64,000 nucleotides of DNA, taken from contig NZ_JAOCZP010000007.1 in assembly GCF_025336525.1 (NCBI RefSeq), positions 1 through 64,000 of the forward strand, read 5' to 3'. Shown piece by piece: positions 56,068 through 64,000 of this stretch. The notes under the pieces were generated by a model. It did not search any database and was not told the DNA's origin. It worked only from the letters and a program-made list of their open reading frames with translations. Within the stretch, counting starts at the first letter, position 1. Each line of letters opens with the position of its first letter. A program made the position numbers and the translations under genes. This DNA is from Chelativorans salis (GTDB taxonomy: Bacteria; Pseudomonadota; Alphaproteobacteria; Rhizobiales; Rhizobiaceae).

Positions 56068-57555
56068 ATGGCGGATTTTGCTGCGGTTTTGCGCAAGACG
56101 ATCGGTGCGCTGAAAGAAAATACCCCCGCAACGCGGGCGAAGGTCTACGAAAAGGCACGCGCCACCATCGACGCCAAGCTGGCTGCGGTCTCGCCACCAC
56201 CTTCGCCGCAGCTTGTCGAGCGCCAGAAGAAACTGCTGGAAGACGCCATCAGCACGGTCGAGGCTGAGTACGCAGAGCCTGCGGCCACTCCGCCGGAAGA
56301 CGATCTCGACAGTGTCATGGCGGAGCTGAGCACTCCGTTCGGACTGCGCCCTTACCCTGATGCCGACGAGGCGGAAGCCGAACCGACTGTGGAGATGGCA
56401 GCGCACGATCGGGAGGAAGCCGCCGCGGCGGATCACGCCCATGCCACGGATGCGGACGGCGAGACCGACGAGGCGCATCACCAAACTTCTGAGTGGCCGG
56501 GGGGCGGTGCAGCGGATGTGCCCGTGGACGGGTCGGAATCCGGCCCGGATGAAGATGTAAGCCTTCCCGGAGACGAACCTGGCCGCCGACGTCGCAGGGC
56601 GGGCGGATGGGGCGCGCTGCTCCTCATCGTGGTTCTGCTTGGCGCCGCGGCAGCCGGCGCGTGGCTTTATCGCGACGACGTGGCGCAACTGGCCGGATTT
56701 CAAAGCTTCGACCAAATGATGGCGCGGGATACCGACACCGCACCGCCCGAGGAGGTGGGGGACGCGCCGGAGGAAACCGCGCAGGCGAGCGATGAGGCAG
56801 AGAGTCCGGAACCGGCGGGCGAGGAGCCACCAGCCAAGTTTACCCAGCGCCTGACGCCGGAGGGCCGGGAAGTCGATCCAGGCCCCGCCGGTGGTCAGCC
56901 GGGTGTGGGCGAGGGCACCTCCGTTGCCGAGGCCACGCAAAGCAGCGCCGCACCGGGCGAGGATAGCGGCGCCGGTGAGACGGAAGGTGAAGCCTCCCTA
57001 CCTGTAGGCCAGAGGGCAATCTTCTACGAGGAGCGCACGAACGCGTCGCAAGGCTCCGCCGACAGTGGTGCGGTGGTATGGTCGATTGTCGAAGAGTCGC
57101 CCGGCAACAACCTGCCGCCCGAGCCGGCCATCCGTGCCGAGGCTACCGTCCCCGATAAGGGATTGCAGCTCAAGATGACCATCCGGCGCAATGTCGATCA
57201 GTCCTTGCCGGCAAGCCACATCATGGAGCTCATCTTCCTGACGCCCGACGACTTTCAGGGCGGCAGCATCGATAATGTGCTGCGGGTGGCCATGAAGCGG
57301 TCGGAACAGGATACGGGCAGTCCGCTCCTCGGCATTCCGGCAAGGATTGCACCCGGGTTCTTCCTGGTGGCGCTGAGCGACAGCAGAGCGGATGTAGAAA
57401 CCAACACACTGCTCATGCGGCGACAGAACTGGATCGACATTCCGATCGTTTATACGTCCGGCCGCCGCGCCCTCATCACATTGGAAAAGGGCGTGCCCGG
57501 CGACCGGATCTTCACTGAGGTATTGGAGGCCTGGCAGAGGGGATCCAGCGGGTAA
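56068..57555 (+). CDS. conserved single-pass membrane protein of unknown function
   Basis: 495 residues. An N-terminal helical domain (1-75, FAAVLRKTIGALKENTPATRAKVYEKAR), an acidic low-complexity region (75-170), a basic patch then one transmembrane helix (about 185-205, GALLLIVVLLGAAAAGAWLY), a second acidic linker, and a C-terminal globular domain from about 315 (VGQRAIFYEERT... IARIAPGFFLVALSD). Location between purA and convergent rpoH is common for a rhizobial hypothetical protein. I do not recognise a function; the C-terminal domain would be periplasmic. Confidence 0.75.
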   Translation: MADFAAVLRKTIGALKENTPATRAKVYEKARATIDAKLAAVSPPPSPQLVERQKKLLEDAISTVEAEYAEPAATPPEDDLDSVMAELSTPFGLRPYPDADEAEAEPTVEMAAHDREEAAAADHAHATDADGETDEAHHQTSEWPGGGAADVPVDGSESGPDEDVSLPGDEPGRRRRRAGGWGALLLIVVLLGAAAAGAWLYRDDVAQLAGFQSFDQMMARDTDTAPPEEVGDAPEETAQASDEAESPEPAGEEPPAKFTQRLTPEGREVDPGPAGGQPGVGEGTSVAEATQSSAAPGEDSGAGETEGEASLPVGQRAIFYEERTNASQGSADSGAVVWSIVEESPGNNLPPEPAIRAEATVPDKGLQLKMTIRRNVDQSLPASHIMELIFLTPDDFQGGSIDNVLRVAMKRSEQDTGSPLLGIPARIAPGFFLVALSDSRADVETNTLLMRRQNWIDIPIVYTSGRRALITLEKGVPGDRIFTEVLEAWQRGSSG

Positions 57556-57597
57556 GACCTGCTGTCTCCTCTGCCTTGCCTTGCCGGAAGAAGGAAA

Positions 57598-58518
57598 TTA
57601 GACGGCGGCGCTCTGTCCTTCGCCCTGAGCGGTGCGCGGAGGCTGCGCCTGCTTCCTTGCCGAAGCCTGCACCGCTTCCTGGACCTTCTCGAATGCGCGC
57701 ACCTCGATCTGGCGGACACGCTCACGGCTGATGTCGAACTCGCCGGAAAGCTCTTCGAGCGTTAGCGGCTCATCGGACAGCCGCCGCGCCTCGAAGATGC
57801 GGCGCTCGCGGTCGTTCAGGATGCCCATCGCGTCGCCCAGCATGCGACGGCGGGATTCAAGTTCGTCCTGCTCGACCAGCATTTCTTCCTGGCTGTCGTG
57901 CTCGTCCACCAGCCAGTCCTGCCATTCGCCGGACTCGCCCTCGGTGGCACGGATGGGCGCGTTGAGCGAGGCATCGCCGGAGAGGCGGCGGTTCATGGAA
58001 ACCACTTCCTCCTCGCTCACGTTCAGCCTGGTGGCAATCTCGGACACCTGCTCGGGGTTGAGGTCGCCCTCGTCGAGCGCCTGGATCTTGCCCTTCACCT
58101 TGCGAAGGTTGAAAAACAGGCGCTTCTGATTGGCCGTGGTGCCCATCTTGACCAGGCTCCACGAGCGCAGGATGTACTCCTGGATCGACGCCTTGATCCA
58201 CCACATGGCATAGGTGGCCAGCCGGAAGCCACGCTCCGGCTCGAACTTCTTCACGGCCTGCATCAGGCCGACATTGCCCTCGGAGATCACTTCGCCGATC
58301 GGCAAGCCATAGCCGCGGTAACCCATTGCAATCTTCGCCACCAGCCTCAAGTGACTGGTGACCAGCCTATGTGCAGCATCAGTATCCTCATGCTCGCGAT
58401 AACGCTTCGCAAGCATGTACTCCTCTTCCGGCTGCAGCATAGGAAAGCGGCGGATTTCTTCGAGATAGCGGGTAAGACCGCCTTCTCCCGAAACAATGCT
58501 CGGTAGTGTCTGGGCCAT
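57598..58518 (-). CDS. rpoH: RNA polymerase heat-shock sigma factor RpoH
   Basis: 306 residues. Sigma-70 family regions 2.1-2.4 (YREHEDTDAAHRLVTSHLRLVAKIA, EVISEGNVGLMQAVKKFEPERGFRLATYAMWWIKASIQEYIL) and region 4 HTH (LTLEELSGEFDISRERVRQIEVRAFEKVQ). The RpoH box between regions 2 and 3 is intact (QKRLFFNLRKVK). It directs heat-shock transcription. Rhizobia often carry two rpoH genes; this may be rpoH1 or rpoH2. It converges on the upstream unknown membrane protein gene. Confidence 0.97.
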   Translation of the reverse strand: MAQTLPSIVSGEGGLTRYLEEIRRFPMLQPEEEYMLAKRYREHEDTDAAHRLVTSHLRLVAKIAMGYRGYGLPIGEVISEGNVGLMQAVKKFEPERGFRLATYAMWWIKASIQEYILRSWSLVKMGTTANQKRLFFNLRKVKGKIQALDEGDLNPEQVSEIATRLNVSEEEVVSMNRRLSGDASLNAPIRATEGESGEWQDWLVDEHDSQEEMLVEQDELESRRRMLGDAMGILNDRERRIFEARRLSDEPLTLEELSGEFDISRERVRQIEVRAFEKVQEAVQASARKQAQPPRTAQGEGQSAAV

Positions 58519-58694
58519 TTCAGCACCCTCCTCATCTTCAGCGTCCCCTAATCAAAGGCGGACGGAAAGCGCGGCCGCGCCAGCGCGCACCGCGCCACGT
58601 TCTATATAGGAACAAATTCCGAAAGGCAAAAGCTTCCGGTAACGGTCAACAAACCGTGACCGACCGTGAACAGCGACATCACGCCGGCTTCCGA

Positions 58695-59720
58695 TTACAA
58701 ACGGGCGAAACGCGCCAACAGTTCCGCTAAGTCAGCCGGAATCGGCGCTTCAAACCGCATTATAGCGCCGGTCTCAGGATGACGGAAGGCCAACATGCGC
58801 GCATGCAGCGCCTGGCGCGGAAATGTCGCAACCATGTCCGCCAGCGGTTGCGGCAGGCGCTTCGCCTTGGTGCGGAAGGCGCGGCCGTAGGCGGGGTCGC
58901 CAATGAGCGGGTGGCCGATATGCGCCATATGCACACGGATCTGATGCGTACGGCCGGTCTCCAGGCGGCATTCCACGAGGGCGGCGATCTCCTCGTTCGG
59001 CTGGCCGTAGCGCTCAACAACGGTGTAGTGGGTGACGGCGAGACGGGCGTCGGGGCGGCCCTCCGGCACCACGGCGCGCAGGGTCCGGTCGTGGGTAGAG
59101 CGGCCGAGCGGGGCGTCGATGGTGCCGGAAAGGCGCTTCGGCACTCCCCACACCAGCGCTACATAGGCGCGTTCAAGGTCGCCCGTACGGCCGTGGTCGG
59201 CGAAGGCCTCCGCCAGCGCCCGGTGGGCGCGGTCCGTCTTGGCCACCACCATGACGCCGCTCGTCTCACGGTCCAGCCGGTGCACGATGCCGGGCCGGCG
59301 CACCCCGCCAATGCCCGACAGCGTGTCGCCGCAATGGTGGATGAGCGCGTTCACCATTGTGCCCGTCCAGTTTCCTGGGCCGGGATGCACGACCAGGCCG
59401 GCCGGCTTGTTGACTACGATCAGCGCATCGTCCTCATAGAGGGTATCGAGGGGGATGGCTTCGCCCTCGGGCTCCGGCGCTCCGGCTTCGGGTAATATGA
59501 TCCTGTAAAGCTCGCCGGCGGAAACTTTGCGCTTCGGCTCCGTGACGGCGGCCCCTTCGAGCGTCACGGCGCCGGCACGAATGAGCGCCTGCACGCGGCT
59601 GCGCGAGATATCCGGCGCGAGGGCGGCGGCAAGCCACTGGTCAAGCCGTTTGCCCGCGGCCGCCTCGTCGGTGGCAAGCTCTTTCAATTCCGTGTCGGCT
59701 TCGCTATCAGGATCGCTCAT
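58695..59720 (-). CDS. rluD: 23S rRNA pseudouridine synthase (RluD/RluC-like)
   Basis: 341 residues. An N-terminal S4 RNA-binding domain (KRLDQWLAAALAPDISRSRVQALIRAGAVTLEG) followed by a PseudoU_synth_2 domain with catalytic Asp150 in PGIVHRLDRETSGVMVVAKT and C-terminal TGRTHQIRVHMAHIGHPLIGDPAYG. Modifies 23S rRNA uridines (probably helix 69). ATG at 59720; four further upstream codons are possible. Position next to rpoH is usual in alphaproteobacteria. Confidence 0.94.
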   Translation of the reverse strand: MSDPDSEADTELKELATDEAAAGKRLDQWLAAALAPDISRSRVQALIRAGAVTLEGAAVTEPKRKVSAGELYRIILPEAGAPEPEGEAIPLDTLYEDDALIVVNKPAGLVVHPGPGNWTGTMVNALIHHCGDTLSGIGGVRRPGIVHRLDRETSGVMVVAKTDRAHRALAEAFADHGRTGDLERAYVALVWGVPKRLSGTIDAPLGRSTHDRTLRAVVPEGRPDARLAVTHYTVVERYGQPNEEIAALVECRLETGRTHQIRVHMAHIGHPLIGDPAYGRAFRTKAKRLPQPLADMVATFPRQALHARMLAFRHPETGAIMRFEAPIPADLAELLARFARL

Positions 59721-59749
59721 TTTCCGACACATCCTGCGATTGGGTACCC

Positions 59750-60136
59750 ATGGCCGGACCGGCGCCGAACCAAAACGACGAAGACAAGCCGCTGGACCCG
59801 GCGGCCGAACGCGTGCGCCGCAAGCTCGTGCGTTTCATGGGCATCAATCTCGCCATCCTCTTTGCGGCGGTTATGGCGGTGGTGCTGGCTCTTGTCTACC
59901 GGTCGATGACGCCGCAGCCCGATGATGCGGCCCTCACGCAGGCGCCGGCCTCGGGCGAGGCACTGTCGGGCGATATCCGCCTACCGGCAGGTTCGCGGAT
60001 CGTTTCGCATGCGATCTCGAGCAACCGGCTGACGCTGCATCTCAGGCTTGCCGAAGGCGGTGAAGCAATCGTCGTCTACGACATGGCCGAAGGGCGGACG
60101 GTCGGCCGCCTCGAGATCGGCTACGAAACGCCATGA
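59750..60136 (+). CDS. small membrane-anchored conserved protein (DUF6476-like)
   Basis: 128 residues: a charged N terminus, one transmembrane helix (about 28-51, RFMGINLAILFAAVMAVVLALVY), and a periplasmic C-terminal region (RLPAGSRIVSHAISSNRLTLHLRLAEGG). It resembles small rhizobial proteins filed under DUF6476. Function is unknown. It is divergent from rluD with 29 bp between starts, and overlaps the VOC protein gene by 4 bp (ATGA), implying a shared operon. Confidence 0.75.
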   Translation: MAGPAPNQNDEDKPLDPAAERVRRKLVRFMGINLAILFAAVMAVVLALVYRSMTPQPDDAALTQAPASGEALSGDIRLPAGSRIVSHAISSNRLTLHLRLAEGGEAIVVYDMAEGRTVGRLEIGYETP

Positions 60137-60546
60137 GCCCGGTGGCAAGCCGCCGCATCGCGCTTACGACGTTGGTGGTGCGCGACTATGACGAGGCGAT
60201 CGCCTGGTACCGCGAGAAGCTCGGCTTCGAGGTAGCCGAAGATACGCCGCTCGGGCAGGGCAAACGCTGGGTGGTGATGGGGCCGCAAGGCGCAGACGGC
60301 GCCTGCCTGCTCCTTGCCAGGGCGGACGGCTCGGTCCAGGAGGCGGTCGTCGGCGGGCAGACAGGCGGGAGGGTTTTCCTCTTCCTCCACACGGACGACT
60401 TCCGGCGCGACTATCATGCCATGCAGGCGCGCGGTGTGGCGTTCCGCGAAGAGCCGCGGCAAGAAAACTACGGCACGGTGGCCGTTTTCGCCGACCTTTA
60501 CGGCAACCTGTGGGACCTCATCGAGCCCAGGAACACGAATGTTTGA
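60133..60546 (+). CDS. VOC-family protein (glyoxalase/dioxygenase-like)
   Basis: 137 residues, a single VOC domain with two beta-alpha-beta-beta-beta modules. Begins RRIALTTLVVRDYDEAIAWYREKLGFEVAED; the second half ends NYGTVAVFADLYGNLWDLIEPR. Metal ligands typical of VOC (His/Glu) are partly identifiable but no specific reaction can be assigned. The start overlaps the upstream gene's stop. It is followed by the tRNA-Glu promoter. Confidence 0.85.
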   Translation: MSPVASRRIALTTLVVRDYDEAIAWYREKLGFEVAEDTPLGQGKRWVVMGPQGADGACLLLARADGSVQEAVVGGQTGGRVFLFLHTDDFRRDYHAMQARGVAFREEPRQENYGTVAVFADLYGNLWDLIEPRNTNV

Positions 60547-60565
60547 GGCAGCGCGATCACGCCTG

Positions 60566-60594
60566 TTGCATTTGCCGGCGATCACGACTATATC
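60566..60594 (+). promoter_or_regulatory. promoter of tRNA-Glu
   Basis: TTGCAT (60566-60571), a 17 bp spacer, TATATC (60589-60594). Predicted start near 60601, about 11 bases before the mature tRNA 5' end. Good spacing and -10 match. Confidence 0.7.
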
Positions 60595-60611
60595 GCGGCC
60601 TTCAGCCGGAC

Positions 60612-60687
60612 GCTCCCATCGTCTAGCGGTCTAGGACGCCGCCCTCTCACGGCGGAAACAGGGGTTCGAGTCCCCTTGGGAGTGCCA
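60612..60687 (+). tRNA. tRNA-Glu (anticodon CTC)
   Basis: Full cloverleaf with encoded CCA. Acceptor GCTCCCA pairs TGGGAGT (with one G-T pair at the end), D-loop TCTAGCGGTCTAGGA, anticodon stem CCGCC/GGCGG around loop CTCTCAC with anticodon CTC (60646-60648) reading GAG, and T-arm GGGGTTCGAGTCCCC. Confidence 0.97.
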
Positions 60688-60855
60688 AACAATTCCCGAG
60701 TGATATAGGACCGTGGGCGGTCACTTCTGCCTCTTCAAGAGTTCGTTGATGGCGCTGCATCCAGGTACTTGAGGGGACAATCGCCAAAATCGAACGCGAG
60801 CGCCTTGCGAAGTAGGAAATCTCCCGCCCCGTCGACTTCGGGCGTGCGGCCTTGA

Positions 60856-61227
60856 CTATTGTGAGGGCTGTACCGCCGCACCCTCACAGCCCCTCCTGGT
60901 CAGCGAGCGGTTCATCGCCTCAATCCGGCCAATGGCGATACCTTGCTCCCGTTCCGCTCGAGATCTTAAATCGGGTAGAAGCGACCCGAGTGGAGGGTGC
61001 TTCTGGATCTTGAGCATTCTGCTGTGATCGACCGTTGCATTTCGCGGTAGGTTGAACCGAGCGGCTTCCTGGTTCCGGAGCGTCGTCAGTTCCTTGCATG
61101 AGAAGTCGTCGAATTGGATCGACGATATGATTTCGCGGTGCATGGCAGTGGTGATGCTCTGACACCCTGCCATCGTGCCGACGCCGCAGAGTGCCGCAAC
61201 ATGCGCCAATCTTGCCATCGAGAGCAT
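60856..61227 (-). CDS. small putative lipoprotein
   Basis: About 123 residues. Hydrophobic N terminus with a lipobox (TMAGC) suggests a lipoprotein; the rest is polar with several Cys (DFSCKEL, RRGCEG). No family is recognised. The start is uncertain (61245, 61227 or 61218 are possible ATGs). It sits in the less conserved region after tRNA-Glu; the flanking 168 bp and 299 bp show nothing recognisable. It could be a family-specific orphan. Confidence 0.55.
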   Translation of the reverse strand: MLSMARLAHVAALCGVGTMAGCQSITTAMHREIISSIQFDDFSCKELTTLRNQEAARFNLPRNATVDHSRMLKIQKHPPLGSLLPDLRSRAEREQGIAIGRIEAMNRSLTRRGCEGAAVQPSQ

Positions 61228-61526
61228 TGCTGCCTTCTCCGCCACGGCCGACGGCGTCTGTCCGGGGCCAGTTGAAGACTATATCACGAAAGGGAGAAGC
61301 TAGACCGCCAGTTCAGCTGTCCGGGCCTCTGAAGCTAGAATTGGTGCCTCTGCAGGCATAGCGGTTCGCACTAAAAGCTATCGGCCGAAACGCGTGGTGA
61401 TCGCGGCCTTGTTAAACAAGATTCGCCATGCTCAGGCACCGTGATTGAGCGGCTGAGTACAGTGGCCGCGATTGGATAGACACCAAAAGAGATGCCCCAG
61501 CCGGAATCAGACGGGGGCATCGTCTC

Positions 61527-62912
61527 TCAGCAGAGGCCAGCTTGCTTCTGCTCGGGCGTGCACTCTTGGGCCGGCGCCTCTTCGGGAGCAGCTTCCTCGG
61601 GCTGCGCCGGCTGTTCGGGAGCCTCTTCGGTCGGGGGCTGCTCGGCCTGCTCGCTGTTAGGAGCTTGGTCGGCCGGCTGTTGCTGCTCTGCGGGCTCCTC
61701 CTGCGTCGGCTGCTCCTGGGCAGGTTCGCCCTGAGGCGGCTGCTCCTGGGTGGGGGCAGGTTCTTCCGCGGCCGGTTGTTCTGCAGGTGCCTTCTCAGGG
61801 GGCTGTTCCTGCGCTGGCTGCTGCTCCTGGATGGGCTGCTCCTGGTCGGGAGCCTGTTCTGCCGGCTGCTCATCAGCCGGTGCTTCCTCCGCCGGAGCCT
61901 GTTCGGCTGGTTGCGTCTCGCTGGGGCTTTGTTGCTCCTCGCTCGGCGGTTGTTCCTCCTGCTCCGCAGGCTCCTCCGTTGGTGCGGCTTCACCTGCTGG
62001 CGGCGCTTCCTCGGCGGGTGATGCTTCCTCCGCCGGCTGCTCGGCCTCGGGGGTTTCTCCGGTTGCTGATCCCTGTGCCTGAATCTCCTGGCCCGCTGTA
62101 GGGGCTTCAACCTGAGTAGGCTCTGCGGCTTCCGCGGGTGTAGCGTCCTCGCTCGCAGCGATCTCACCTCTGAACACGGTGGGAGTGTCGGCCTGAGCCG
62201 CCTCGGCAGGATCCTGCACCTCCTGAATTTGGACGACCTGCACCTCTTCCTCGGAACGCTCCTGGACAAAGTCGATGTCGACGACGTTATTGACCACGAT
62301 ATCGTTCTGGACGCTGACGGGGCCGAGCACCTCGGTCCGCTCATAAATCACCGGCACCTCTTCGCGGTTGACGATCACCACCGTGAGATCGGGCGCGGTG
62401 AACTGTTCGACGGGCACGAACACCCAGTAACCTTCGGGAGGCTCGGTCGAAACCTCAATCTCGACCACGAAGCCGTCGCCTTCCGGCGGCAGCGGCGCCC
62501 AGCCGAGATAGTCGTCTCCGCGCCGCCAGGAAACCCAGGCAGGCGCCCAGTGCGTTCCCGGCACCCAGAACCAGCCAATATCCGGGTCATAAGCCCAGCG
62601 GCCGTAATGATAGACCGCCCAGGCGAAAGGCTCGTCCGAAACGAAGTACCAGCCATACTGCTCGGTGTAGACCCAGTGGCCATTTGTGTATGGCTCCCAA
62701 CTCGCTTCGACCTGCGTCGGCACCCAGACATACCGGTATTGGGGGTGGCTGACCCAGTTCCCGTGTTCCTGCAAGCTGTCGAAGAAGATGTCGATGCCGA
62801 CTTGCGCCTCCTGGGCGTGCACAGGCACGGTGCCAGAAAGCTGGAGTTGCGGAATGGCCGACGGCCCCAAAAGGAGGGCGGCGGCCGCGACACTGACAAG
62901 AAGCTTTTTCAC
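61527..62912 (-). CDS. secreted DUF6600-like protein with Pro/Glu/Gln-rich tail
   Basis: 461 residues. Signal peptide, then an aromatic-rich domain (about 38-175) with repeated W/Y-containing strands such as YRYVWVPTQVEASWEPY, GHWVYTEQYGWYF, YHYGRWAYD and GWFWVPGTHWAPAWV. This pattern is shared by DUF6600 secreted proteins. From about 250 the chain is almost only Pro, Glu, Gln and Ala (EEAP, QEQP repeats), ending in a two-Cys tail (ECTPEQKQAGLC). Likely periplasmic or surface-exposed. Repeats are in-frame and vary. Confidence 0.72.
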   Translation of the reverse strand: MKKLLVSVAAAALLLGPSAIPQLQLSGTVPVHAQEAQVGIDIFFDSLQEHGNWVSHPQYRYVWVPTQVEASWEPYTNGHWVYTEQYGWYFVSDEPFAWAVYHYGRWAYDPDIGWFWVPGTHWAPAWVSWRRGDDYLGWAPLPPEGDGFVVEIEVSTEPPEGYWVFVPVEQFTAPDLTVVIVNREEVPVIYERTEVLGPVSVQNDIVVNNVVDIDFVQERSEEEVQVVQIQEVQDPAEAAQADTPTVFRGEIAASEDATPAEAAEPTQVEAPTAGQEIQAQGSATGETPEAEQPAEEASPAEEAPPAGEAAPTEEPAEQEEQPPSEEQQSPSETQPAEQAPAEEAPADEQPAEQAPDQEQPIQEQQPAQEQPPEKAPAEQPAAEEPAPTQEQPPQGEPAQEQPTQEEPAEQQQPADQAPNSEQAEQPPTEEAPEQPAQPEEAAPEEAPAQECTPEQKQAGLC

Positions 62913-63181
62913 GGCAGTAATCCTTCTATCAGATCAGTGGCCGATGAATTTCCTAAAGCCGCTTTTGTTCCTCTTGGGCGAGGAAACAGGAACCATTGCG
63001 AGTTATATTGGACTAAATACCCTAGCTTATTTAGGACCAAAGCCCAAAAGACATACGCTCTGGCAGTTCCACTAGTAAGGCCGATCGAGGGATGGCCTCC
63101 TTCCTGCGATCGTGACCAGTGCGACTCGAAAATCGGAACAGGTTTCCGATCTGCACTTCACGAATGGACCCCCGTATCCGG

Positions 63182-63375
63182 AAGCGGCTGGACAACTTCA
63201 TCGACCGCTCCGGCGGGAAATTCCACGCCCTCCTTCTCCAGAGCAGTCATGATAGCGGTAATCTTGTTATAGGCCGCTTGTGAGCGTGGCAGCGCCCTTC
63301 TTTTCCATTGCCACAATCGTGTTGACGTTGACCGCCTGCCCTTTGGGCAAGCTCTGGTAGTTCCTTTCGGATCGT
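63182..63375 (-). pseudogene. decayed XRE-type helix-turn-helix regulator
   Basis: Three reading frames on the minus strand give successive pieces of a small HTH protein. They are TIRKELPELAQRAG (63375-63334), VNVNTIVAMEKKGAATLTSG (63332-63270), and AAYNKITAIMTALEKEGVEFPAG (63277 down to 63182). Together they resemble the solo XRE HTH domains common in alphaproteobacteria (LAxxAGVxxxTIxxxEKK then ALExxGVEF). At least two frameshifts and no intact start mean the gene is non-functional. It lies inside the 545 bp gap 62913-63457, of which the rest shows nothing. Confidence 0.65.
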
Positions 63376-63457
63376 TGCGGTGAGTGATAGGTTTTGATCC
63401 GGGTTGGAATGGTGCTCGATTGTCGTGCCGACGCAATCCTTAGTGGAGGTGAGCCCA

Positions 63458-63988
63458 ATGATCCGCAAATGGCGGCGGCTGGACGAAGCCGGCTTGGAGG
63501 TCTTCCAGATCGCGCCTGATGCCGAGGGGTTCCGTGCCACCTCAACGATCGTGCATGCGGGCGCCGAAGCATTCGGCATGAGCTATATCTGGCTGCTGGA
63601 TCAAGGCTGGCGAACGCGCCAACTTGATCTGCGCCTCTCCAGCCCGACACTACGAGAGATGCGAATCCAGCGTGCGCCCGACGGATGGCTGGTCGACGGG
63701 CGGAAAGAGCCTGACCTGGTTGACTGCGAGGAGGTCGATCTGTCGGCGACGCCGTTCTGCAATTCGCTGGCGATACGTCTGTTGAAAGGTCCCGGCGCTT
63801 TGACGGCGCTGTATGTGGACCTGCCTTCATTGCAACTGCTGCCTTCGCGTCAGCGATACGAGGTTCTCGGGGACAAGCGATGGCGATATGTCGACCTCGG
63901 GGTAGCCGAAGGATTCGAAGCCAACCTGACGGTCGACCAGGACGACCTCGTCATTGACTACGAGGGCCTGTTCAAAGCCGTCGAGTAG
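63458..63988 (+). CDS. putative glycolipid-binding domain protein (DUF1089)
   Basis: 176 residues, single domain. Starts IRKWRRLDEAGLEVFQI and includes GFRATSTIVHAGAEAFGMSYIWLLDQGWRTR and later YVDLPSLQLLPSRQRYEVLGDKRWRYVDLGVAEGFEANLTVD. This matches the putative glycolipid-binding family (PF06475) by pattern. The function of the family is poorly known. ATG at 63458 with GGAGG upstream. It is the last gene of the window. Confidence 0.8.
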   Translation: MIRKWRRLDEAGLEVFQIAPDAEGFRATSTIVHAGAEAFGMSYIWLLDQGWRTRQLDLRLSSPTLREMRIQRAPDGWLVDGRKEPDLVDCEEVDLSATPFCNSLAIRLLKGPGALTALYVDLPSLQLLPSRQRYEVLGDKRWRYVDLGVAEGFEANLTVDQDDLVIDYEGLFKAVE

Positions 63989-64000
63989 GGTCGGGGCAGC

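Overview
The window is a 64 kb piece of a GC-rich alphaproteobacterial chromosome. Gene order and content point to Hyphomicrobiales (Rhizobiales), most likely a Phyllobacteriaceae-type genome (Mesorhizobium, Chelativorans, Nitratireductor or a relative). The signs are a hemC-hemD-mitofilin-hemY cluster, ruvCAB-ybgC-tolQRAB-pal-cpoB-tilS-ftsH-glmM synteny, an rcdA (DUF1465) gene, CtrA boxes, Omp25/31-type porins, an RpoH with the alphaproteobacterial RpoH box, and a RIME-like intergenic palindrome. This is almost entirely housekeeping backbone. I see no prophage, IS element, CRISPR array or secretion locus.

Layout. 1-1828: the 3' part of ftsY (the window starts inside its Glu-Pro repeat) and yciB. 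1853-6034: leftward genes (DUF1761, a lysine-methyltransferase-like protein, EVE, YciI, gpsA, tsaD) with a large palindromic element in the middle. 6132-10891: heme operon hemC, hemD, Mic60-like mitofilin, hemY. 11023-14804: TerB-like, glutamine amidotransferase, a divergent AraC regulator/methyltransferase pair, and a GNAT. 14805-15536 has no gene and is followed by a probable 6S RNA and 5-formyl-THF cyclo-ligase. 16395-20365: metallophosphoesterase, TerC, MBL hydrolase, yebC, SelW-like, rpmE. 20560-26194: ABC exporter, a frameshifted FAD dehydrogenase and a MotA/MotB-like pair. 26364-33142: epimerase, suhB, efp, SEL1, ThiE-like, TauE, acyl-CoA synthetase.

33193-34012 holds what I consider the most interesting locus. 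A perfect CtrA box sits directly in front of an unannotated small RNA candidate: three hairpins, one presenting an anti-Shine-Dalgarno CCUCCC loop, then a strong terminator. A second perfect CtrA box follows, then rcdA, the adaptor gene for CtrA proteolysis. Two more perfect CtrA boxes precede each of two tandem outer-membrane protein genes (48625, 49659).

34021-48486 carries Holliday-junction processing (ruvCAB), the complete Tol-Pal envelope machine, tilS, ftsH and glmM. 48724-60546 carries the two porins, serC-serA (serC with a structured leader), a DMT exporter, purA, a membrane protein of unknown function, rpoH, rluD and small genes. A tRNA-Glu(CTC) at 60612 marks the change to a less conserved end: a small lipoprotein, a Trp/Tyr-rich secreted protein with a Pro/Glu/Gln tail, a decayed XRE regulator and a glycolipid-binding-domain protein. 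The 299 bp at 61228-61526 show nothing I can name.
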